A DNA stretch of 30,486 bases from JBDTVS01 sp040007095 (GTDB taxonomy: Bacteria > Acidobacteriota > Vicinamibacteria > Vicinamibacterales > CAVVIG01), in NCBI GenBank assembly GCA_040007095.1, contig JBDTVS010000231.1:1-30486 (forward strand), given 5' to 3'. How positions within the stretch are numbered: the first letter of the stretch is position 1; every line of letters starts with the position of its first letter. The notes under the pieces are model-generated. The model did not search any database. It was not told the origin of the DNA and worked only from the letters and a program-made list of their open reading frames with translations. The position numbers and the translations under genes were made by a program. This document shows, piece after piece, positions 1 through 7,120 of the stretch.

Positions 1-166
1 CCCTCAGGCCCGCGGATGTAGGCTAGCCGGTACGTGTCCTCGTACTGCATTTCGCCAATGAGCTCGGCCCCGTGGGCGGGCAGGCGCGCAACGACAGCGT
101 CGATGGCATCGACGGTGAACATGACGCGACGGATGCCCAGCTTGGAGCGTAGTCCGGCCTCCAAGG
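1..166 (-). pseudogene. VOC (glyoxalase/dioxygenase-like) protein, C-terminal fragment
   Basis: Read on the minus strand, this stretch encodes GIRRVMFTVDAIDAVV, then an HGAELIGE-like segment and YRLAYIRGPEG. This is the usual end of the second beta-alpha-beta module of a VOC-superfamily protein: the 'IRR-MF-VDDIDAVVARL' strand and helix, then the 'YRL-Y-RGPEG' strand. The last few residues lie beyond the left edge. Upstream, the homologous frame continues only to about base 166, and no first VOC module or credible start follows before the ankyrin gene begins on the opposite strand at 201. It therefore looks like a 5'-truncated remnant. Substrate and activity cannot be inferred. A genuinely short protein starting at 122 is possible but would lack half the fold. 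Confidence 0.6.
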
Positions 167-200
167 CGCATTCCTCGCATATCCGGCGCTCAGGAACACG

Positions 201-935
201 ATGACCTCTACCATGCGCCCCGCTCTGGCCTCCACCGATCCAGTCGCGATTTCAATCACGGGAGCCATCCATACCGGCGACGTCGCGGCCCTCCGCCAAC
301 TCTTGGCGGACGATCCCGGCCTGGCGAATGCGCGAATCGTCGGTACGGATGGCGTCGAGCGTTCGATGGTCCACGTGGCGACTGATTGGCCGGGCCGTTT
401 TCCCAACGTCGGAGCGACGCTTCGGGCCCTGGCCTCTGCCGGTGCGGACGTCAATGCCCGGATGTCACCCCATCCCAGGGATCCCAATTGCGTCGAGACC
501 CCGCTGCACTGGGCCGCCAGCAGCAACGACGTCGTGGCGATCGATGCCCTGCTGGATCTCGGCGCTGACATCGAGGCCACCGGGGCGATCTTCACGGGGG
601 GAACGCCGCTCTCGGATGCGGTGGTATTCGCCAACTGGGAAGCGGCGCGGCGCCTCGTCGAACGCGGTGCGAGGCCCACCTGGTGGCAGGGAGCGGCGCT
701 GGGCATGCTCGATCTCGTCGCCGCGCGGTGGCACGATGAGCCGTTGCCGACACCCGACGAGATCACGCGTGCCTTCTGGCACGCGTGTCGCGGCGCGCAG
801 CAGCCAACGGCCGCCTATCTCTTGGAGCGCGGGGCCGACCCGAATTGGATTGGCTGGGACCAGAAGACGCCGCTGCAGGCCGCGCAGGGCAGTGGCGATG
901 CTGGGTTCGTATCGTGGCTGCGGAGCCGCCTCTGA
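201..935 (+). CDS. Ankyrin-repeat protein
   Basis: This 244-residue protein is built of ankyrin helices. Typical pieces include a repeat ending 'LRQLLADDPGLANAR', 'LRALASAGADVNARM', the strong signature TPLHWAASSNDVVAIDALLDLGAD near residues 105-125, GTPLSDAVVFANWEAARRLVERGA, and a last repeat 'TAAYLLERGADPNW ... KTPLQAA'. Ankyrin stacks bind other proteins; no partner can be deduced. There is no signal peptide or membrane segment, so it is probably cytoplasmic. The ATG at 201 is preceded by a modest AGGA five bases upstream. It is transcribed away from the VOC remnant and converges on the TIR/WD40 gene. A CGGTG-ACTGA-CACCG hairpin lies just after the stop but lacks a T-run. The ankyrin assignment is secure; the role is unknown. 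Confidence 0.85.
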   Translation: MTSTMRPALASTDPVAISITGAIHTGDVAALRQLLADDPGLANARIVGTDGVERSMVHVATDWPGRFPNVGATLRALASAGADVNARMSPHPRDPNCVETPLHWAASSNDVVAIDALLDLGADIEATGAIFTGGTPLSDAVVFANWEAARRLVERGARPTWWQGAALGMLDLVAARWHDEPLPTPDEITRAFWHACRGAQQPTAAYLLERGADPNWIGWDQKTPLQAAQGSGDAGFVSWLRSRL

Positions 936-1046
936 GCCGCCCGACGTCGGTGACTGACACCGTGGGGCTCGTCAGAAAGTAACTTCGCCATTCTGCCGGC
1001 GCGCCCTGTCGACTGGGGATCTGGACCGAACGCCGACGTGCCCTCG

Positions 1047-4000
1047 TCACTTGCCCGCCGCAGGTCTTCGGAGCTCATCCCATAACTCACGCAGAGCTGC
1101 GGCTCCGAGGGGGACGATGCCTCCGGTCTTGTCGACGTGGCGGGCGGCGAGGAACTGGGCGCGTGCCGAAAGGTGGTCGGCGGTATCCGGAGCGGGGGTG
1201 GCAGTCCATAGTCGCGGGGTGTTGTGCCCCACGTGCCACGGCGTGTTGTAGTCCCGGGCAAGTGGGGCCAAGTAGAGCTGCGTGCCGGTTGGCGCCCACG
1301 TTGCGCTGGCGGACTCGATCGCTCCCGTGAGAGGCTCGCCGGTTGCCGCGATCCAGAGGCGGACGGTGTCATGACCAGCGCTTGCGACGATGCGGCCGTC
1401 AGGACTGAAGGACACCTCGGTGGCGAGTGGATGCCGCATGGTTGGGGCCAGGGTCTCGCCGGACGCCGCGTTCCAGAGGACCAGCGTTTCGTTCCCGTCC
1501 TCGCCGCCAAGACTGAGCATTGCGTCGCCGCTGGGGCTGAAGCGCGCCTGCAGCGCGCGGCCGGGATGGCGGATCTGGGGGTTGAGTTGCTTGCCGGTGA
1601 AGGCGTCCCAGATGCAGATGGCGCCATCAGGGCTGGCAGTTACGACGCGTCTTCCTGCTGAATCGAAGTGCGCCGCCTTGATGGCATTGCCATGTGCCAG
1701 ATTCGGGGTGAGGGGCCTGCCGCTCGCGACATCCCAGACCCGGGCCCAGCCGTCGTCGAAGAGGCCTTTGGAAAACATTGTCAGAAGGCGTTGCCCGTCC
1801 TGACTGAATTCGAGCGAGCGCGGGTAGAAATCGTGTTTCAGACCGTTGGCTATGGCGCGGCCAGTCCGCAGGTCCCACAGGCCCAGCGTGCCCCAGCGTT
1901 CAACATCATCATCGTCTCCGATGCCGAGAGCGAGTGTGTTCCCGTCCGGGCTCACGGCGCCCACGAACCGATGTGCCGACACCGGCACGGATGGTCCCAC
2001 GGGTCGATCGTCGGAGCCATAGACCTGGGCGCTCTCCTTCACCCTTCTCACTTCATAACGAGGCGCGAACACGCCTCTGCCGGGCGGCGCGGGTTGGTAT
2101 TCCGGATTCGGGTCCAGATCCCACGTCCGTACGATGGCGCCGGGGCCGATCGACAGGAGGCGGCGGCTATCGCGATGCCACTGCATGGCCTCGATGCCCG
2201 ACATCACCGGTGCAAGCTGCCGTAACTTGATGTTGATCATGCCGGCGCGATCCGGAGCTTCCCATATTTGAGTGGCTTTGCGGACGGAGCCGGGCTCGCC
2301 GGCTGAGACAGTAAAGAACCGCATCCCGTCAGGGCTGATTGCGCCGCCGGCTATGGAGAAGGGGAGCTCGTGAACGTCGAGATGAGCGTTGCCTGTTTTG
2401 GTATTCCAGAAGTTGAGCTCGCCGGTCGCTTTCTGGGTGACGGTGCCCACGATCAGAACCCGGTCGTCGCGGGTAAAGGCGAGAACGGTGACGACGCCGT
2501 GATTCTTGAGATCGCCGGTGACCGCTTTCCCATCGAGCGCGTTCAAGATCTGCACGTTGCCATAGACATCACCGGCTGCGAGCAGCCGGCTATCATGACT
2601 GAACTGGACCGCCAGCGAATCGCGCAAGCTGAAGCGGCGAGCGCCGGATGCCGTGTCGACGATATCCACTGAACCGCCGTACGAGGCGGCTGCGAAGACG
2701 GAACCATCGGGGGCGATGGAAAGATCCGCATCCGCTTCAGCGACCACATCGGTGGGAGTTGGTGTACCGCTCGCGCTCATCTTCCAGACCCTGGCGGCGT
2801 GACCCCAGACCATGAGCCGCGCGCCATCGGGCAGGAACACGGCTTTCAGAAGCGCATACGGGAGGGTGTCTTTCACCGGCGGCGACACTGCCCTCCCCGA
2901 TGCGGCGTCCCAGATCTGGAAATAGCCGAAGTCGGCTTCGACCTGTTCCCGTTCCTTCGCGCGCAGGTCGCCAGTGTCCGAGGTGGCAGAAGCGCCGTGA
3001 AAGACCGGGTCTTTGAGGTTCATGGAGCGGCCAAGCGACACCGTCACCACATGGCGGCCGTCCATGGAGAACGAGGCCCAATTGACGGGCCCTTGGTGCT
3101 GGAGCGGTGCGGTCACGGGCTCGCCGGTTTCGGCGTCCCAGACGCGCGCAGTACTGTCGTCGCACGCAGTCGCGATGCGCCGACCGTCGGCGCTGTACTC
3201 GGCGTGGAGGACAGTGCAGCCGGGGAAGATCGCCGCATGAGGCCGCGGGTAGTCGCCGAAGAGCGAGGCCAGCCTGATGCGTTGGAACACGCCGTTTTCG
3301 TCGCCGAGCTTCAGGGCTTCCGTGAGCCAGACCAGAGCGCCGGACCAATCGCCGCCGTCGAGCAACTGTATGCCGTTCGCGGTATTCAGGCGGACGAGGC
3401 GGCGCACGGCTTCCTGCCGATTGTTCTCCGCCTTCGTGGCGTTGTCGCGGGCGAGATTCCGCTGCTGGAGAAAGAAGAAAGCGAGTGCGATCGCGACGAC
3501 GGTGAGACAGGTGAGGACTGCTCCCACGGCCGTCGCGGCGCGTCGAAACAGCCGGTGTTGCCGCGTGTCCTCGCCGACGAGGGTTTCGAGATCGACGCCA
3601 TCGACGCGCGCGACGAGCGGAGCAATCGTTTGTCTGAGCTGAGGTGACGTGGCGGCGAGAGCCTCGACAGCGACGGCCCAACGGAGATCAAGCCAGAACG
3701 GCTCTTCGTGAAAGCAGCCGGAAAGGGCGCGGGGAATGGCGGTGGTTTGTTGCCAGTCGAAGTCGCCGGCCTCGTGGCTCCAGGCGAGGTCGCCGGCGGT
3801 CCAGCCGATGAACAGCCGCGCGGCGGGACGGTTGGCGAGCCAGCATTGGATCTCGCGAGCGACCCACGTGGATTCGGCGGCCGCGGGCGAGGCGAGGAGC
3901 AGAAAATAGTGACTGGAGAGCAGGGACTTTTGAATCTCAGGCCAGAGTTCGGGAGTTGTTTCGAGATTTGTCTGGTCGAGATACACGGCCCGCGCACGCA

Positions 4001-4157
4001 TGCGGTAGAAGGGTTTGGCGAAGCGCTGCAGACTGGACTTGAGAATCCACGAAAGGCGCCGGTCGGCGCGATGGCTATAGGAAATGAAGACGCCATATCG
4101 ACAGCCGGCCGGATCGCAGCCTTGTCGCGCGGTCTCCGACGCCGGCCCAGTCGCCAT
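1047..4157 (-). CDS. Membrane-anchored TIR domain protein with WD40 propeller(s)
   Basis: This is a protein of 1036 residues. Residues 20-150 form a TIR domain: YGVFISYSHR is the first strand and box 1, and STWVAREI (97-103) holds the conserved W-x-x-x-E, whose Glu102 corresponds to the catalytic glutamate of NAD-cleaving TIR enzymes. A hydrophobic helix at about 208-230 is the single membrane span. A TPR-like segment (259-285) follows, then WD40/YVTN-type repeats to the C-terminus, recognisable from recurrent 'S.DG..I.T...D...R.WD..TG'. Inferred topology puts the TIR domain inside the cell; the propeller side is not certain. A reading frame extends 38 codons further up into the MITE-like repeat, but the ATG at 4157 has a good GGGAG site and places the TIR domain normally. 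Such TIR-TM-WD40 proteins occur in Acidobacteriota and Planctomycetota; their role is not established. NADase or signalling function is inference. Confidence 0.85.
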   Translation of the reverse strand: MATGPASETARQGCDPAGCRYGVFISYSHRADRRLSWILKSSLQRFAKPFYRMRARAVYLDQTNLETTPELWPEIQKSLLSSHYFLLLASPAAAESTWVAREIQCWLANRPAARLFIGWTAGDLAWSHEAGDFDWQQTTAIPRALSGCFHEEPFWLDLRWAVAVEALAATSPQLRQTIAPLVARVDGVDLETLVGEDTRQHRLFRRAATAVGAVLTCLTVVAIALAFFFLQQRNLARDNATKAENNRQEAVRRLVRLNTANGIQLLDGGDWSGALVWLTEALKLGDENGVFQRIRLASLFGDYPRPHAAIFPGCTVLHAEYSADGRRIATACDDSTARVWDAETGEPVTAPLQHQGPVNWASFSMDGRHVVTVSLGRSMNLKDPVFHGASATSDTGDLRAKEREQVEADFGYFQIWDAASGRAVSPPVKDTLPYALLKAVFLPDGARLMVWGHAARVWKMSASGTPTPTDVVAEADADLSIAPDGSVFAAASYGGSVDIVDTASGARRFSLRDSLAVQFSHDSRLLAAGDVYGNVQILNALDGKAVTGDLKNHGVVTVLAFTRDDRVLIVGTVTQKATGELNFWNTKTGNAHLDVHELPFSIAGGAISPDGMRFFTVSAGEPGSVRKATQIWEAPDRAGMINIKLRQLAPVMSGIEAMQWHRDSRRLLSIGPGAIVRTWDLDPNPEYQPAPPGRGVFAPRYEVRRVKESAQVYGSDDRPVGPSVPVSAHRFVGAVSPDGNTLALGIGDDDDVERWGTLGLWDLRTGRAIANGLKHDFYPRSLEFSQDGQRLLTMFSKGLFDDGWARVWDVASGRPLTPNLAHGNAIKAAHFDSAGRRVVTASPDGAICIWDAFTGKQLNPQIRHPGRALQARFSPSGDAMLSLGGEDGNETLVLWNAASGETLAPTMRHPLATEVSFSPDGRIVASAGHDTVRLWIAATGEPLTGAIESASATWAPTGTQLYLAPLARDYNTPWHVGHNTPRLWTATPAPDTADHLSARAQFLAARHVDKTGGIVPLGAAALRELWDELRRPAAGK

Positions 4158-4176
4158 GAGCGCTCCCAGTCTACTA

Positions 4177-4329
4177 GTGTCCTGCGTTCGACGATTTAGT
4201 ACACGGCTTCCGGCGCCCGCATGGCAAGGCGCGACGACCGAGGATACCGGGCGTATCTGAGGGAGGAGCAACGCCGCCAGGCGGGATGCCCCGCCCGGAA
4301 GACGTCCTAAAGCGTCGGACGCAGGACAC
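4177..4329. mobile_element. MITE-like element with ~37-bp terminal inverted repeats and TA flanks
   Basis: The left end begins GTGTCCTGCGT and the right end finishes ACGCAGGACAC. Compared as inverted repeats, the ends match over roughly 37 bases (left 4177-4214, right about 4293-4329) with a few mismatches and a small gap, both continuing through TTTAG and CTTCCGG. A TA dinucleotide flanks each side (4175-4176 and 4330-4331), as expected for a TA target duplication of the IS630/Tc1 type. The 153-bp element is too small to encode a transposase, so it would be non-autonomous. It sits about 20 bases upstream of the TIR/WD40 start codon and so may supply or disrupt its promoter. The family assignment is inference from the TA flanks. 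Confidence 0.7.
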
Positions 4330-4379
4330 TAGGCCGCTGAAACCGCTGCCTCCCCCGCTCGCTTTCTTCGTGCAGGCAG

Positions 4380-4640
4380 CGGTCCGGCAGCCCGCGCATT
4401 CACGAAGATCTCATCGAGCCGCACGAGCGCGTGAGAAGCACGCGCGTGATTCGCCTGATCCAGGAGGACGGGCTGAAGGCGCGGGCGCAAGCGCGACAAG
4501 GTGACGACGACGATCGCGACGACGACCAACCGGTCGCGGCGAATGTGCTCGATCGACAGTGTGTGGCAAAGGGGCCCAAGCGGCGATGGCGCCCGAAGTA
4601 GGTGCGCGACACATCGGCGATGTGGTTCGAGGAGCACCGC
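4380..4640 (+). pseudogene. IS3-family transposase (OrfB) remnant
   Basis: The plus strand reads GSPRIHEDL, then RVIRLIQEDGLKARA, then DQPVAANVLDRQ and KGPKRRW. These are the landmarks of the N-terminal part of IS3/IS150-type OrfB transposases ('YGSPRIHADL ... RVIRLMREDGLKARARKR ... DHDQPVAANLLNRQF ... APNQRW'). The frame is open only from about 4380 to a TAG at 4599-4601. Similarity fades soon after, and the DDE catalytic core is absent. It is a dead fragment of about 75-80 codons between the MITE-like element and the DUF457 gene. Confidence 0.7.
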
Positions 4641-4661
4641 TTTTGATGGTACCTTCTGGGT

Positions 4662-5687
4662 TTGGATCCCGTCTCCCACGCGCTGTTCGGCCGCGCGCTG
4701 AACTGCCTCGACTCGCGCCGCCGGCTCGGACGCGGGGCGGCGGCAGCCTGTGTCCTCGGCTCGCTGGCGCCAGACATCGACCTGGGGCTCGTCACACGCG
4801 GCTGGGACATCTATCTCCAGTATCACGCGATCGGCACGCACACGATAGCCGCAGCGCCGCTGCTTGCCGCAGCGACGGCGGCGCTCGTTCGCTTGTCTGT
4901 CCGTGGCAGTGTGTACGGACGGCTGTTCGTCGCCGCGCTCGTGGGCGTGGTCACCGGCCACGTGCTGTTCGACCTGGTGAGCGGCAGCGACATGCGTCTG
5001 TTCGCCCCGCTGTCGTTTCGCGTCTTCGGCAGCCACCTGCTGGCCATGGCCGACCTGTCCGCGATAGCGGTGCTGGCGGCCGGAACGTTGGTCTCTGTAT
5101 GGCGGCGCACCGCGGGCGGCGTTGTGGTCGTTGCCGGACTGGCGGCGCTGCTCGTCGCGAAGACCGTATCGCTCCAGGTCGCCTCGCACATCTACCAGCG
5201 CGCGGCGTCACCGGCCGCAGCCGTTGTCTGGCCTGAAGCGATCAACGGATCGCTCGTTCGATGGCGGTACTACGATCGCGCCGGCGACGTCGTGCGGGCC
5301 TGGATTGTGGACGCCTGGCGGCGGCAGGCGGCCATCGCGTTCACCCGGGACGTGTACGCGGATCCCGACGTCGAGCGGACTCGAAACGTGCCGGCGGTCC
5401 TGCGGTTTTTCGGATTTGCGGAGATTCCGTTCGCGCGAGTCGATCGACTGAACGGGGAGCGCCGCGTGCTGTGGTCCGATTTGAAATACTGCGATGCGGA
5501 GCGCTGCGCGATGTCGTTCGGCGCGGTGCTCGATGAGCGAGGAACGCCGCTATTCGAGCTCATCCAGCTCGGCGACTATCAGACGAGGCGGCCGCTCGGA
5601 GCCGGTTCCGAAGTCGTGTCGGCGGCCTGTTGCGGGCCAGAGCTTGTGAAGAAATCACGCCAACGAGCCACCGAGGCCGCTGAGTGA
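4662..5687 (+). CDS. DUF457 / YdjM-like inner-membrane metal-dependent hydrolase family protein
   Basis: This is a 341-residue multi-span membrane protein. It opens with DPVSHALFGRAL and soon has LGSLAPDIDL. These His and Asp residues, in the 'D.vtHal.G' and 'l..l.PDiD' motifs, define the DUF457 family (annotated as LexA-regulated, membrane-bound metal-dependent hydrolases). HAIGTHT and GHVLFDLVSGSD add the other conserved His/Asp positions. Four or five hydrophobic helices fill roughly residues 30-175, followed by a soluble C-terminal domain of about 160 residues. The start is a TTG, the only codon that begins the protein at the family's usual 'MDPxxH'; no strong ribosome site precedes it. 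The reaction and substrate are not known for this branch. Confidence 0.8.
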   Translation: MDPVSHALFGRALNCLDSRRRLGRGAAAACVLGSLAPDIDLGLVTRGWDIYLQYHAIGTHTIAAAPLLAAATAALVRLSVRGSVYGRLFVAALVGVVTGHVLFDLVSGSDMRLFAPLSFRVFGSHLLAMADLSAIAVLAAGTLVSVWRRTAGGVVVVAGLAALLVAKTVSLQVASHIYQRAASPAAAVVWPEAINGSLVRWRYYDRAGDVVRAWIVDAWRRQAAIAFTRDVYADPDVERTRNVPAVLRFFGFAEIPFARVDRLNGERRVLWSDLKYCDAERCAMSFGAVLDERGTPLFELIQLGDYQTRRPLGAGSEVVSAACCGPELVKKSRQRATEAAE

Positions 5688-5824
5688 CAACCTCCGGAGT
5701 TCTCGGCGATCTCCGCGAGCTCGGTGGTTGAACGCCCCCGGAACGCCGGCTGAACTTCGCGGCCTGCGTCTTCGCCTTTCTGGCCTGGCGCTGTCAGGGT
5801 CGTACCGTTATGTGACGGGACTTA

Positions 5825-5844
5825 TCGATATCCACGGATATTGA
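5825..5844. promoter_or_regulatory. Near-perfect 20-bp palindrome, possible operator
   Basis: TCGATATCCACGGATATTGA has ATATCC/GGATAT arms around a 2-base centre, plus TC/GA at the ends. It lies in the 268-bp gap before the lipoprotein gene, about 110 bases upstream of its start. The shape suits a dimeric regulator, but no cognate regulator is evident. Confidence 0.3.
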
Positions 5845-5955
5845 CGATACCTGCGCTGGCGTACGGCAATAGAATCGTTGACAAAGGGAGCCGGGGCGTT
5901 GCGGCGGCGATCAGACCATTCTTATGAGATTCTTTCTGCCATGGGGAGACAGGTG

Positions 5956-6870
5956 ATGGCTGGCCGGGCGGCCAGGCGGGTGGCGTCGTTCCGCGATCGG
6001 GCGACCGCTGGTTGCTGGATCGCCATCGTCGCACTCTCGGCCACAGTCGCCAGCGGCTGCAATGTGAACGGGGCGTTGGAGCAGTTGTCAGAAGCGCGCA
6101 GGCTGACGGCGGAGCTCCTGGTCCAATTCACAAAGGCCGCTGATGCCGCAAACCGGGCCGTGATGGCGGACACCGACCAGGCGTCTGTCGCGTTTGCGCG
6201 CGAAGCCGAAGCGAACCAATTGGCGGTCCAGAGGGACATCGACTCGCTGGGGCCGATTCTCCAAGGGCTCAGGTACTCAGCTGAAACCCATCTGCTCCAA
6301 GCATTTGTCAGTCAATTTGCGGAGTATCGTGCGTTGGAGCGGCGAATCCTTGATCTGGCCGTCGAAAACACCAACCTGAAGGCGCAACGGCTCTCTTTCG
6401 GTCCAGCCCAGGAGGCAGCCGATTCGTTCCGGGACGCCCTGGAGGCCATCACGCCCTCAATCCCTGCACAAGACATGTGGCGGGGCAAAGCGCTGGTCGC
6501 AACTGCCGTGTCCACGGTGCGCGAGATTCAGGTGCTACAGGCGCCTCATATTGCCGACGCCGACGAGGCGGTGATGACGCGCATGGAGAGTCACATGGCG
6601 AAGTCGGAAACGGCGGCCCGAAGCGCGCTGGAGACACTCGCGACGCTCGTTCAACCGGCGTCCCGGGCACGGCTTGCCGTCGCCGCCACGGCCTTGGATC
6701 GGTTCATGGACCTCAACGCCGAGATCATCGGCCTCTCTCGCCGCAACACCAACGTGCGTTCGCTGGCCCTGTCACTCGACCAAAAGCATACGCTGACCGC
6801 CGCGTGTGAAGGCAGCCTGCGCGAACTCCAGAACGCTCTTGCTAAACGTGGGTTCACGGGGACCCGATAA
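5956..6870 (+). CDS. Putative lipoprotein with MCP-type four-helix-bundle domain
   Basis: This protein has 304 residues. The N-terminus is a lipoprotein signal: basic residues, a hydrophobic stretch (residues 19-34) and a lipobox ASGC with Cys35. The rest is almost wholly helical. It resembles the 4HB_MCP/HAMP-less sensor bundles of chemoreceptors and histidine kinases, with segments such as 'RDIDSLGPILQGLRYSAETHLLQAF' and 'FAEYRALERRILDLAVENTNLKAQRLSFGPA'. No methyl-accepting, HAMP or kinase domain follows, so it is a sensor-like bundle without an output. The frame is open further upstream, but the ATG at 5956 has GGGGAGACAGGTG directly before it and starts the signal peptide sensibly. Its 3' end lies beside the remnants of a two-component locus on the other strand. 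Function unknown. Confidence 0.7.
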   Translation: MAGRAARRVASFRDRATAGCWIAIVALSATVASGCNVNGALEQLSEARRLTAELLVQFTKAADAANRAVMADTDQASVAFAREAEANQLAVQRDIDSLGPILQGLRYSAETHLLQAFVSQFAEYRALERRILDLAVENTNLKAQRLSFGPAQEAADSFRDALEAITPSIPAQDMWRGKALVATAVSTVREIQVLQAPHIADADEAVMTRMESHMAKSETAARSALETLATLVQPASRARLAVAATALDRFMDLNAEIIGLSRRNTNVRSLALSLDQKHTLTAACEGSLRELQNALAKRGFTGTR

Positions 6871-7024
6871 CAGACGGCTGCGCCTCCGATCTTCTTCCTG
6901 AGCTGCTTGACCACCACGCGTGCGTTTGTAGAGTAAGACAATAGATACACTGCCGGTTGTGGGGTTCGTCGTCCACGATCAGCACGCGTGCCGGACCATC
7001 CGTGACGCCGAGGGTGGTGGTCAT
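6854..7024 (-). pseudogene. Response-regulator receiver domain stub
   Basis: The 56-codon frame starts MTTTLGVTDGPARVLIVDDEPHNRQ, which is beta-1 of a receiver domain with the paired aspartates of the acidic pocket. Homology then stops abruptly (CIYCLTLQTHAWW...) before the phosphorylatable aspartate. Close upstream, 6870-6950 read in another minus frame gives VVVKQLRKKIGG, vaguely like the recognition-helix end of an OmpR-type DNA-binding domain, so parts of a deleted regulator may be joined here. It overlaps the end of the lipoprotein gene on the other strand. Confidence 0.5.
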
Positions 7025-7043
7025 CTTAAGACTGGAGACCGCC

Positions 7044-7118
7044 CTAGGGAGACGGCGTCGCCAAGCGGGCCGAGACACTGGCCAGGAGGTTGTCTTCGAC
7101 AATCAGGACTTTGGCCAT
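7044..7118 (-). pseudogene. Truncated single-domain response regulator (24 codons)
   Basis: MAKVLIVEDNLLASVSARLA is the first strand and helix of a small CheY-like response regulator. It ends at a TAG after 24 codons, before the phosphoacceptor site. It begins two bases after the stop of the GAF-PAS-PAS-REC gene, the usual position for such a regulator behind a hybrid kinase, which supports a decayed operon. Confidence 0.55.
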
Positions 7119-7120
7119 GA

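Noticed and set aside
4158..4271. N-terminal extension of the TIR/WD40 frame by 38 residues
   Set aside because: It runs through the MITE-like inverted repeat, has no ribosome site, and the ATG at 4157 has GGGAG well placed.
5878..5940. TTGACA at 5878 as -35 box for the lipoprotein gene
   Set aside because: No acceptable -10 box lies 16-18 bases downstream.
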